NCBI GenBank assembly: GCA_964463655.1
Contig: CAYXDG010000010.1
Span: forward strand, 1 to 61,717
From: Halothece sp964463655
GTDB lineage: Bacteria; Cyanobacteriota; Cyanobacteriia; Cyanobacteriales; Rubidibacteraceae
DNA: 61,717 nucleotides
Reading direction: 5' to 3'
The notes under the pieces were generated by a model. The model was not told the origin of the DNA and made no database searches. It worked only from the letters and a program-made list of their open reading frames with translations. How positions within the stretch are numbered: position 1 is the first letter of the stretch; each line of letters starts with the position of its first letter. Positions 1 through 7,631 of this stretch are shown here, in pieces. The position numbers and the translations under genes were made by a program.

Positions 1-946
1 TAGAGCAATTACGACTCAATCGCAACCAGTTGACATTTTACATCTCCATTGGCTTAACCCTTATTTGAAAGGAAAAAGTTGGCTGATCAAGTTCATTTAT
101 TGTACTAAGTTCTTATTAGATTTATTGTTGGTGCGTAGGCAAGGCTGCAAAATTGTTTGGACTATCCATAATTATCTTCCCCATGAAGCAAAATTTCTGA
201 GTTTAGAGTTATGGGTTCGTCGTTTAACTGCAAAGTTAGTTGATAAAATTATTATTCATCAGTCTTCTTCTCTTGAAGAATTAGCCACTCTTTATCAATT
301 TAATTCTACGAAAGCCACAATCGTTGCTCATGGCAATTATCGAGAAGTTTATCAACCTTCAATTCCAAAATTAGAAGCGCGACAAAAGCTAGATTTACCT
401 TTAACAGGTTTGATTTATTTAAACTTTGGAATGTTACGTCCTTATAAAGGAGTTGATGAACTTTTAGAAACTTGGGAAAATCACCAAGACATCTTTCAAG
501 GAGATACTTTAGTCATCGCAGGGAAAGCAACAGAAGACTCCTATGGGGAAACCATTAAAGCACAAGCCGATCGCACAAAAGGAGTCATTCTAAGGGATTC
601 TTTTATTGAAGATGATTTAATTCACCTTTATTTCAGCGCTGCTGATTTTGTGGTTTGCCCCTTCCGAAAAATCTTAACCTCTGGTAGCATCATTTTAGCA
701 ATGTCTTTTGGCAAGCCAATTATTGCGCCTCGGTTTAACTCGATCGCGGAAACTTTAGGAAAAGCAAATGCTTTACTTTACGACCCAGAAAAAGCAGAGG
801 GCTTAATTGAAGCAATGACTCAAAGCAAACAAGAAAATAAAACAGCTTTAAGTAAAATTGTAACTGAGGAATGCGATCGCCTAGATTGGTCAAATATTGG
901 TAAACAAACGCATCAATTGTATCAGACCCTGATCAACAATCAGTAA
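1..946 (+). CDS. Glycosyltransferase family 4 (GT-B fold), 5' end outside the window
   Basis: The reading frame is open from base 2 to the stop at 946, so the N-terminus is cut by the window edge. A TTG at 65 is not a credible start, because the residues before it (DILHLHWLNP) are the usual early motif of this GT4 group. The C-terminal half has the nucleotide-sugar domain, with LNFGMLRPYKG near the linker and LTSGSIILAMSFGKPIIAP in place of the usual EX7E segment. It is a cytoplasmic or membrane-associated enzyme that would transfer a sugar from an activated donor to a growing polysaccharide. It is the first of a run of transferases on the same strand. Donor and acceptor cannot be read from the sequence. 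Confidence 0.85.
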   Translation, partial: RAITTQSQPVDILHLHWLNPYLKGKSWLIKFIYCTKFLLDLLLVRRQGCKIVWTIHNYLPHEAKFLSLELWVRRLTAKLVDKIIIHQSSSLEELATLYQFNSTKATIVAHGNYREVYQPSIPKLEARQKLDLPLTGLIYLNFGMLRPYKGVDELLETWENHQDIFQGDTLVIAGKATEDSYGETIKAQADRTKGVILRDSFIEDDLIHLYFSAADFVVCPFRKILTSGSIILAMSFGKPIIAPRFNSIAETLGKANALLYDPEKAEGLIEAMTQSKQENKTALSKIVTEECDRLDWSNIGKQTHQLYQTLINNQ

Positions 947-985
947 TCAAAAATTCTCATCTTTTTACAGTTTCTTCTAGAACTT

Positions 986-1930
986 ATGCTTCCTAAAGTT
1001 AGTATTCTTATTCCTTGCTACAATGCCGAAAAATGGATCGCCCAAGCCATTAATAGTGCTTTAGAACAAACCTATCCCAACAAAGAAGTAATTGTCGTTG
1101 ATGATGGTTCAACTGATGACAGTTTAACAGTTATTAGACAGTATAGCGATCGCATTCATTGGGAAACTCAATCGAACCAAGGCGGAAATTTTACTCGCAA
1201 TCGTCTCTTAGAATTGAGTACAGGAGAATGGTTACAATATCTTGATTCAGATGATTATTTATTGCCTGAAAAAATTGAGCAACAAATGAATCTTCTCTCT
1301 GAAGACCCAGAAACTGATATTATTTGCAGTCCAGCGATCGCAGAATATCATCAAAATGGTCAAGTTTGGCAAGAAGCCAGTGCTACCTTACAACCCCGTG
1401 ATCCTTGGATTTTATTGGCAAAATGGGCGCTTCCTCAGACAGGAGGATCTCTGTGGCGTAAACAGGCTTTAATTGATGTTGGAGGATGGGCTAACCACCA
1501 ACCCTGCTGTCAAGAACATGAACTTTATTCTAGGCTGTTGATGGCTGGCAAACGCTTTGCTTACTGGGATACTTCTGGCGCAGTTTATCGCCTTTGGAGT
1601 GAGAAAACAGTGTCTCGGAAAAACCCTTGGGAACCGTTTCGTCGTCGCTTGGAAATTAAAAGCCGTATTGAAGAATATTTACAACAAGAAAATCAATTAA
1701 CAAAAGAGAGACAAAACGCAATTAATCAATCTCGATTTGGTTGTGCTAGGGTAATTTATAACTACGATCAAGATTGGGCTACCAAGATTGTGGCTAAGAT
1801 TCATCAACAAGAGCCAAGTTTTATGCCGATGGCATCAGTTCCCAAGTTGTATCAAATTATCTATAAATTTTGGGGATTGTCAGCAGCAGAAAAAGTGGCA
1901 AGTTTAAAGCGCAGAATCTATAAAAAATAG
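986..1930 (+). CDS. Glycosyltransferase family 2 (GT-A fold)
   Basis: A 314-residue GT2 enzyme. The N-terminus has the classic VSILIPCYNAEKWI strand-loop, then VVDDGSTDDS (nucleotide binding) and a DSDD metal-binding motif at about residues 88-91. ETD-type acceptor residues are replaced by QEHELYSRLL, a common variant in polysaccharide GT2 enzymes. The C-terminus lacks membrane helices, so the protein is probably soluble and membrane-associated. It lies 39 nt after the preceding GT4 gene and is likely co-transcribed with it. The role is sugar addition during exopolysaccharide repeat assembly, inferred from context. The sugar is not predictable. Confidence 0.88.
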   Translation: MLPKVSILIPCYNAEKWIAQAINSALEQTYPNKEVIVVDDGSTDDSLTVIRQYSDRIHWETQSNQGGNFTRNRLLELSTGEWLQYLDSDDYLLPEKIEQQMNLLSEDPETDIICSPAIAEYHQNGQVWQEASATLQPRDPWILLAKWALPQTGGSLWRKQALIDVGGWANHQPCCQEHELYSRLLMAGKRFAYWDTSGAVYRLWSEKTVSRKNPWEPFRRRLEIKSRIEEYLQQENQLTKERQNAINQSRFGCARVIYNYDQDWATKIVAKIHQQEPSFMPMASVPKLYQIIYKFWGLSAAEKVASLKRRIYKK

Positions 1931-1949
1931 CTTCATTAATTTAGAAAAA

Positions 1950-2156
1950 ATGGTTATGGAAAATAATCAATCAACAATTAGTCAGGTGTCTGCAAAGGTT
2001 TTAGCTAATTTGATTTCGAGAGGAATTAGTTTATTAAATAACCGAAAGTCATCAATTTTTCACAGGGAAGAGTTTAGAACCATTGAATTCTCTTGGTCTC
2101 AGTATGGGGAAGATGTTCTCGGTGTCACTCAAATCTTTCTGTTAAAAGCTAACTAA
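1950..2156 (+). pseudogene. N-terminal stub of a FkbM-type methyltransferase (probable remnant)
   Basis: A 68-codon frame ends abruptly with FSWSQYGEDVLGVTQIF then LLKAN and a stop. The S-Q-x-G-E-D segment followed by a hydrophobic helix resembles the start of FkbM-type methyltransferase domains, where it precedes the glycine-rich SAM-binding strand. That strand and everything after it are missing, and the next gene starts 2 nt after the stop. I infer a deletion that removed the catalytic part and joined the stub to the CgeB-like gene. A genuine small protein cannot be excluded, but nothing else suggests one. Confidence 0.5.
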
Positions 2157-2158
2157 AA

Positions 2159-3388
2159 ATGAGAATCTTTACTGCTGTTCGGCATTCTAACAATCCAAAA
2201 TTCTTTTATGGTAGCTTATGGAGTGATAATTTTTATCCTGCATTAAAACAACTGGGTCATCAAATTATAGAATCTCAAGTTGATTTGTTGCCCGCAAGTT
2301 ACTTTATGCAGATTGCTCAAAACTTCACCCCTGAAGAAAAAGAATTGCGCTCTCAAATCACCCAAAAGATTATAGATGAAGTTCGAGAAGCTCATCAAAA
2401 AACCCCGATCGACCTCTTTCTTAGCTACTTCTATAACTCCCATTTTGACCCTGCTGGGTTTGAGGAAATTCATCAATTAGGAATTCCCACCGTTAATTTT
2501 TATTGTAATAGTATTTATCAATTTGAATTAGTCAGCGCGATCGCGCAGTCAGTAAACTTTTCTTGGCACGCCGAAAAAGAGGCTCGCTCTCAATATTTAG
2601 AAGTAGGAGCAAATCCCGTATGGGTACAGATGGGCGCTGATCCCGAAGTTTATTATCCCGTTGTCAATGTCAGCCGTCAACAGAAAGCCTGTTTTGTCGG
2701 GCAACGTTATGCTGATCGCGAACAACATTTAGCTAAACTGATTACGGAAAATGTTCCTGTTAACATTTATGGTAACGGTTGGGGCGCAGATACCACCCCA
2801 ACTTCAGAATCAAGCGAACCCGAAAACAGCGTCCCTGAAACCCATTACTTAGGACGAAAAATTCAGCAACCTGGTAGTCTGTTTAGTTATAGCCAAGTCA
2901 TCAGCGAAAACATACAGCGTCAGGGTTTAATCAGCGGTATCCAACGCACCATTCGGCAATTCAACTATCGCCGTCAAAATCGCCAGCTTTTGCCTATTTT
3001 AGCCTCTGCTGCTCAAGGTTATGCTGAGAGTATCTCCAAGACATTTTCTGCTCATGAAGTAGTGCTAAGTTTTAGTAATGTTTGGTCGGATGGTCGCCCT
3101 GGATCAAAACTGATTCCTCATGTACGATTACGGGATTTTGAAGCGCCTTTGTGTCGCAGTTGTTACCTCACAGGATACACCGAAGAAATCGCCGAATTTT
3201 ATGAACTAGGAAAAGAAATTGATACCTATGAAAGCCCAGAAGAATTAGTGGATAAGGTCAAGTTTTACTTAGCTCATCCCCAAGAGGCGGAAAAACTGCG
3301 TGAGGCTGCTTATCAAAGAGCAAAACGCGACCATACTTGGGTCAATCGCTTTCAAGAACTCTTTGAAAAAATTGGCTTAAATTCATAA
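2159..3388 (+). CDS. CgeB-like glycosyltransferase (GT-B)
   Basis: A 409-residue protein of the CgeB/glycosyltransferase-1-like group. The first half is a Rossmann-like domain (FLSYFYNSHFDP, then a conserved NFYCNS turn). The second half has CFVGQRYADREQHL followed by the family's C-terminal block RLRDFEAPLCRSCYLTGYTEEI, in which the glutamate would contact the nucleotide sugar. A helix with HTWVNRFQELF closes the protein, as usual. The ATG at 2159 follows the FkbM-type stub by 2 nt and the gene has no strong ribosome-binding site of its own. It is likely part of the polysaccharide operon. Substrate unknown. Confidence 0.8.
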   Translation: MRIFTAVRHSNNPKFFYGSLWSDNFYPALKQLGHQIIESQVDLLPASYFMQIAQNFTPEEKELRSQITQKIIDEVREAHQKTPIDLFLSYFYNSHFDPAGFEEIHQLGIPTVNFYCNSIYQFELVSAIAQSVNFSWHAEKEARSQYLEVGANPVWVQMGADPEVYYPVVNVSRQQKACFVGQRYADREQHLAKLITENVPVNIYGNGWGADTTPTSESSEPENSVPETHYLGRKIQQPGSLFSYSQVISENIQRQGLISGIQRTIRQFNYRRQNRQLLPILASAAQGYAESISKTFSAHEVVLSFSNVWSDGRPGSKLIPHVRLRDFEAPLCRSCYLTGYTEEIAEFYELGKEIDTYESPEELVDKVKFYLAHPQEAEKLREAAYQRAKRDHTWVNRFQELFEKIGLNS

Positions 3389-3493
3389 GTTGTTAGTCCT
3401 TGTTATTCAGTCAGTGATCGCACAATTCAAATGAACCTAATCCTTAAAAGTCAGATTCAGGAGTTTACTTTTAAAGTTCTTTATTGGAGACCC

Positions 3494-3592
3494 CAACGCA
3501 CCCTCGAAAGTCTTGCACAGCAATCGGTTCAGCGATTAGAAATGATTGTCGTAGATGGATCAGATGGCAAGGAACGGATTTGCGAAGCATAG
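3494..3592 (+). pseudogene. Fragment of a GT2 glycosyltransferase related to the gene at 4207
   Basis: Thirty-two codons without a start encode RTLESLAQQSVQRLEMIVV followed by DGSD, then run into a stop. The downstream GT2 protein has the same segment with only two differing residues of 23 (RL against PI). At DNA level the 69-nt core differs at 14 sites, nearly all synonymous, so the two copies diverged while both still coded for protein. The ends show no trace of the rest of the gene. The fragment and the intact gene flank the hicBA pair. Confidence 0.75.
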
Positions 3593-3732
3593 GCGTAGCC
3601 TAATTAATCGCTGTGTTAAGACGAAAACAACATTCCGAAGTAAGCATGAATCAGTCATTTTGATAAGATCAAAAAGATAATCGTTCAGGCAATTTTAAGA
3701 CATCAAGATAAAACCTAAAAAAAGGAGTCAAA

Positions 3733-3945
3733 ATGAATTCAGTTATTGTTTTTGAAGTTTCTCAAGAAGAAGATGGTGGCTTGGTCGCCGAATGCTTAAC
3801 TGAGGATATCTTTACTCAGGGCGATAGTTGGGAAGAATTACGAGTTAATGTCAATGAAGCAGTTAAAGGATATTATTTTGATCAGCCAACTTGTCCTAAA
3901 GTAAAGTTACACCTTCTTAAGGAAGAAATGTTAGTGATTCAATGA
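3733..3945 (+). CDS. hicB: HicB-like antitoxin
   Basis: A 70-residue protein with the compact HicB fold pattern: a first strand (VIVFEVSQEEDGGLVAEC), FTQGDSWEELRVNVNEAVKGYY and a final strand. It lacks the C-terminal ribbon-helix-helix or HTH domain that longer HicB proteins use to bind DNA, as is common in small cyanobacterial pairs. It has a good ribosome-binding site (AAGGAG at 3722-3727). Its stop overlaps the start of hicA by 4 nt, indicating translational coupling. The expected role is to bind and neutralise the HicA mRNA interferase. Confidence 0.85.
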   Translation: MNSVIVFEVSQEEDGGLVAECLTEDIFTQGDSWEELRVNVNEAVKGYYFDQPTCPKVKLHLLKEEMLVIQ

Positions 3946-4181
3946 AAATTCCTAGAGACCTGAAAGGAAGTTATTTCGCAGATGTTCTCTGTCGCCAATG
4001 GGATTACAAAGTTGTTCATCAACAGGGAAGTTATATTATTTTGGAGACTGAAATTCCTAGTCATCAAAGAATTAGTATTCCTAACCATGATCCCTTGCGT
4101 TTAGGGACATTGAATAGTATTTTGCGAGCAGTTTCTCGACATAAAGGAGTAACCAAACCTGATATTGTTAATACCTTGTGA
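3942..4181 (+). CDS. hicA: HicA-like mRNA interferase toxin (catalytic His replaced by Tyr)
   Basis: A 79-residue protein with the HicA double-stranded RNA-binding-like fold: MKIPRDL start, a GSY strand, HQRISIPNHDPLRLGTLNSIL and a final helix (KGVTKPDI). HicA toxins normally carry GSH, whose histidine is needed for RNA cleavage; here codon 33 of the gene encodes tyrosine (QQGSYIILE). The toxin may therefore be weak or inactive, or the residue may be swapped functionally. It is translated from an ATG overlapping the hicB stop. The pair sits between a GT2 fragment and an intact GT2 gene. Confidence 0.85.
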   Translation: MKIPRDLKGSYFADVLCRQWDYKVVHQQGSYIILETEIPSHQRISIPNHDPLRLGTLNSILRAVSRHKGVTKPDIVNTL

Positions 4182-4206
4182 GCTTACTTAAAGCCCCCTA
4201 AAAACC

Positions 4207-5154
4207 ATGACCGAGTTACTCCCAATTTCTGCTATTATTCCCACCCGCAACCGCGCTGTCGTGTTCCGTCGCACCCTTGAAAGTCTTGCCCAACAGTCAG
4301 TTCAACCGATCGAAATGATTGTTGTGGATGGTTCAGACACAGAAGACACGCGATCGCTGTGTGAAGAAACGATTCCCAGTTTAGAAACTAAAATTAAATA
4401 TTATCGCGCCACAGAATTAGGTGCAGCAACACAACGCAATCAGGCGATCGCCCACGCCACCCAAAACACCATTTGGCTGTTAGATGATGACATCCTCCTT
4501 GAACCCGAATGCTTAGCGAGACTTTGGACAGCGCTGCAAAGCAACCCGAAAATGGGAGGCGTTAACGCCATGATTACCAACCAGAAATACTTACCCCCAG
4601 GACGCATCAGCAGCGCCTTATTTGCCTTCTTAAATGGCAAAGCCGAAGCCAGTTACGCGGGAAAATGTATCGGACCGGCGTTAAATCTCCTCCCCGAAGA
4701 TAACCCAAATTTACCTGAAATTGTTCCTGTAGAGTGGTTAAATACCACTTGCGTCCTCTATCGTCGCCAAGCACTACCAGACCCCTTATTTCCTCCTAAT
4801 TTTCAGGGTTACTCCCTCATGGAAGATGTCACCTTATCCCTAACCGTCGGGAAATCTTGGCAACTGGCAAACGCCCGCACTGCTAGAATCTTTCATGATA
4901 GCCAGCCTGGAGATCATAAAAATAATGCGGGAGTTCTAGCAAAAATGGATTTAGTGAACCGCTATTATGTGATGACAGAGGTCTTGGGACGGAAACAAAC
5001 AGGAGATTATCTAAAACTGGGGGTTTTACAACTTTTCGCGATCGCAGCTTTATTTGGATCAATGGGAAATTGGCGTTCTTTTCCCAATGTTGTCCTCGGA
5101 AAAATTCAAGGTTTGGGAGAAATTTGGCAAAACCGCAACCGACTACAAACCTAA
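4207..5154 (+). CDS. Glycosyltransferase family 2
   Basis: A 315-residue GT2 enzyme starting with PISAIIPTRNRAVVFRRTLE, then VVDGSD and a clear DDD metal motif (WLLDDDILLEPE, near residues 96-98). The C-terminal part contains a hydrophobic stretch (LGVLQLFAIAALFGSM), so the protein is probably anchored at the cytoplasmic face of the membrane. A diverged partial copy of its N-terminal region lies 0.7 kb upstream. It belongs to the polysaccharide cluster by position; the sugar is not predictable. Confidence 0.88.
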   Translation: MTELLPISAIIPTRNRAVVFRRTLESLAQQSVQPIEMIVVDGSDTEDTRSLCEETIPSLETKIKYYRATELGAATQRNQAIAHATQNTIWLLDDDILLEPECLARLWTALQSNPKMGGVNAMITNQKYLPPGRISSALFAFLNGKAEASYAGKCIGPALNLLPEDNPNLPEIVPVEWLNTTCVLYRRQALPDPLFPPNFQGYSLMEDVTLSLTVGKSWQLANARTARIFHDSQPGDHKNNAGVLAKMDLVNRYYVMTEVLGRKQTGDYLKLGVLQLFAIAALFGSMGNWRSFPNVVLGKIQGLGEIWQNRNRLQT

Positions 5155-5242
5155 TCATTCATGAACCCTCTTGAGAAAAAATGATCCGAATTTTTCTGAC
5201 TTTTTTGTTGTACGATACTCTTAGCAAGTTATCATTTCAATT

Positions 5243-5962
5243 ATGTCTCTTGAAAAATTATCTTTTTCCCCAGAACTCTGCTCTCTGTTAGAAAATCAAA
5301 AAACAGTGGGTCGTAGTGGCAGGGAATTTAATGCCATTCCCGCCATCTCGACAACTAATAATTTGCTGACTTTGCGTTCCCTCATGCTAGAAACAAACCC
5401 TCAAAATACCCTAGAAATTGGTTTTGCTTTTGGAGGATCTGGTCTAGTTTTTGCCACAACCCATCGCGATTTAAATCATCAGCCGTCAAAGCAGCATATC
5501 GCCATTGATCCCTATCAAACTAAGGCTTGGGATGATGCAGGAATGGTAATCATTGAACGCTCTGATTTAAGCGGTTTTCTTGATCTACGTCAAGATTTTT
5601 CTCATCTGGTTTTGCCTCAACTTCTTCAAGAAGAACGCAGATTTGACTTGATATATGTTGATGGTTCTCATTTGTTTGAAAATGTGTTTATTGATTTTTT
5701 TTATTGCGATAAACTTTGTGACCAAGGAGGAATTATTACTTTTGATGATAGTAGCGATCCTCATATTAGAAAAGTTTTGAACTTTATTGAGTCTAATTTT
5801 TCTCGTTTTTATAAACCGATAGATTTATCAGTTTATCGGGAAACATTGGCACAAAAATTTAAGTATAGATTAGCCAGTAAGCTCAAAAAAAATCAGTTGA
5901 CCGCTTATCAAAAAATTGCTCAGTCTAATCGGAGGTTTGATGAAAAATTTAAGCCCTTTTAG
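5243..5962 (+). CDS. Class I SAM-dependent methyltransferase (Methyltransf_24 type)
   Basis: A 239-residue protein with a SAM-binding motif I (LEIGFAFGGSGLVFA), an acidic end of strand 2 (HIAIDPYQT) and a motif IV block FDLIYVDGSHLFENVFID, followed by GGIITFDDSS. This is the Rossmann methyltransferase layout seen in cluster-encoded enzymes that modify sugars or small acceptors. It sits between a GT2 and an acyltransferase gene, so sugar O- or N-methylation of the polymer is a reasonable inference. The gene contains no HIP1 octamer, unlike most neighbours, which could reflect later acquisition. Confidence 0.8.
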   Translation: MSLEKLSFSPELCSLLENQKTVGRSGREFNAIPAISTTNNLLTLRSLMLETNPQNTLEIGFAFGGSGLVFATTHRDLNHQPSKQHIAIDPYQTKAWDDAGMVIIERSDLSGFLDLRQDFSHLVLPQLLQEERRFDLIYVDGSHLFENVFIDFFYCDKLCDQGGIITFDDSSDPHIRKVLNFIESNFSRFYKPIDLSVYRETLAQKFKYRLASKLKKNQLTAYQKIAQSNRRFDEKFKPF

Positions 5963-5984
5963 AAAAACAGGAAAAGTCTAAAAA

Positions 5985-6065
5985 ATGCTTATTAAAACGG
6001 TTTTTATCCTTGCTCGCGTAGGGATTCAGTTAATGAGTCTTGGCATCGTCAAATTAGTGTTTTGA
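5985..6065 (+). other. Very short reading frame (26 codons), doubtful
   Basis: An ATG at 5985 opens 26 codons of mostly hydrophobic residues (MLIKTVFILARVGIQLMSLG), ending at 6065. There is no good ribosome-binding site. It may be the remnant of a membrane protein or chance. I do not treat it as a proven gene. Confidence 0.15.
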
Positions 6066-6084
6066 AAAGAGAAAAGTTAAAGTA

Positions 6085-6672
6085 ATGATTTCTAAAACAT
6101 TATTAGGAGTGAATCGTATCTGGCGAGGAATCAAATCTCGCCAACGCAATCTTTACTATCGTTTTTTAGGAGTCAAGTTAAAAGGGTATGTCTGGTTACA
6201 AGAGATAGAAATTCCTAGAAATTATCAAGATATTGAACTAGAAGCTGGCTGTGCGTTAGATCGGGGAGTTACTTTATTATGTAGTGGTGAACCTGTCAAT
6301 TATTCTAAAATCTATATTGGTGCGGGAACATACATCAATCGCGGAACGTTTCTCGATGCAGCAGTATCTATTAAAATTGGCAACAATTGCGCGATCGGTC
6401 CTGGGTGCTATATAACCGATCATGATCATGGACATGATCCCTCCCTTCCTCCCCTTGAACAACCCCTGATTCATCAACCCACTCAAATCAGCGATCGCGC
6501 TTGGATTGGGGCTAATGTTACGATTCTTAAGGGAGTTAAAATTGGAGAACAAGCTGTTATCGGGGGGGGAAGTGTTGTGACTAAAAGTGTACCAAGAGGT
6601 GCTGTAGCAGTGGGCGTTCCCGCGCGAGTGATCAAAACCTTCCCAGCAGAACCAATGGCAAAACAAAATTAG
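6085..6672 (+). CDS. Hexapeptide (left-handed beta-helix) acyltransferase
   Basis: A 195-residue WbbJ/LacA-like transferase. From about residue 70 it shows hexapeptide repeats ([LIV]-G-x4 units such as IKIGNNCAIGPG, IGANVTILKGVKIGEQAVIGGGSVV), with the catalytic DHDHGHD loop inserted between coils. It ends with the GVPARVIK motif typical of the family. It would transfer an acetyl or related acyl group from CoA to a sugar hydroxyl, so acetylation of the exopolysaccharide is the likely job. The first 50 residues are less conserved. Confidence 0.88.
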   Translation: MISKTLLGVNRIWRGIKSRQRNLYYRFLGVKLKGYVWLQEIEIPRNYQDIELEAGCALDRGVTLLCSGEPVNYSKIYIGAGTYINRGTFLDAAVSIKIGNNCAIGPGCYITDHDHGHDPSLPPLEQPLIHQPTQISDRAWIGANVTILKGVKIGEQAVIGGGSVVTKSVPRGAVAVGVPARVIKTFPAEPMAKQN

Positions 6673-6727
6673 CTTCTAAATAGCCAATTATTTATTAGCA
6701 AAGCATGAAATAAAAGCTGATATAACC

Positions 6728-7624
6728 ATGACAAATCTTTGCCCCGTTACGGTGGGAATTCCCACTTATCAACGTCTAGATAAACTCCCGATCGCGCTTA
6801 AAAATATTTTAGCCTGTGATCCCCAACCTGATGAAATTATTATTCATGTTGATGGCAATGATACCACAACCGCACAGTGGATTCAAGAGAATTTTTCACA
6901 ACTGAAAATGATTAAAAGTGAAACTCAGCAAGGACCCGGTGGCGGGAGAAATAAAATTATCGAAGAGGCAAAAAACGCGATCGTTGCTAGTTTTGATGAT
7001 GATTCTTATCCTGTAGATTCTGATTATTTTTCCCGCTTAATTCAACTCTTTGAACAGTTTCCAGAAGCAGGAGTTATCGCAGCGAGTATCTATCACCAAG
7101 GAGAAACAATTGATCCTGACAATTTAAGTGCTTTCTGGACAGCAGACTTTGTTGGTTGTGGTTGTGCTTATCGGAGAGATGTTTTTTTACAAACCAGTGG
7201 CTATGTTTCTCTTCCTCTTGCTTATGGGATGGAAGAAACCGATCTTTCCCTAAGATTACATGGGATGGGATGGAAAATTTTAAGTAGTTCATGGTTGCGG
7301 GTTTTTCATGACACAACATTAAAACATCATGAAGACCCCCGCATCACAGCAGCAAGTATTACTAATCAAGCCTTGCTTGCTTATTTAAGATATCCTATTA
7401 GTTTGTGGGGATTGGGAATTGGACAGTGTATGAGTCGCATTATATGGCTGATTCGACATCAACGTTATCAGGGAATCTTAACAGGACTTCTCTCAATTCC
7501 CGCTTTATTAGGAAAAAATCGGCAACAACGCCAAGCCTTAGCTTCAACTTCAATTTTTTCCTATTTGAAACTCCGTAAAAACAAAATCGCAGTGGAAAAA
7601 AATCCAGTTATTTCTATCCCCTAA
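6728..7624 (+). CDS. Glycosyltransferase family 2
   Basis: A 298-residue GT2 enzyme. It begins VTVGIPTYQRLDKL, has IIIHVDGND at the nucleotide site, a GPGGGRNKII helix and a SFDDDSYP metal motif at about residues 96-98. EETDLSLRL provides the acceptor-side ED-type motif. The C-terminal 80 residues contain amphipathic and hydrophobic stretches (LWGLGIGQCMSRIIWLI). It is followed after 7 nt by the next GT4 gene, indicating an operon. Function in repeat-unit assembly is inferred from context. Confidence 0.88.
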   Translation: MTNLCPVTVGIPTYQRLDKLPIALKNILACDPQPDEIIIHVDGNDTTTAQWIQENFSQLKMIKSETQQGPGGGRNKIIEEAKNAIVASFDDDSYPVDSDYFSRLIQLFEQFPEAGVIAASIYHQGETIDPDNLSAFWTADFVGCGCAYRRDVFLQTSGYVSLPLAYGMEETDLSLRLHGMGWKILSSSWLRVFHDTTLKHHEDPRITAASITNQALLAYLRYPISLWGLGIGQCMSRIIWLIRHQRYQGILTGLLSIPALLGKNRQQRQALASTSIFSYLKLRKNKIAVEKNPVISIP

Positions 7625-7631
7625 CTTTGTT

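Noticed and set aside
6277..6666. 129-codon minus-strand frame opposite the acyltransferase
   Set aside because: It is the antisense shadow of the hexapeptide repeats, without a family match or start signal.
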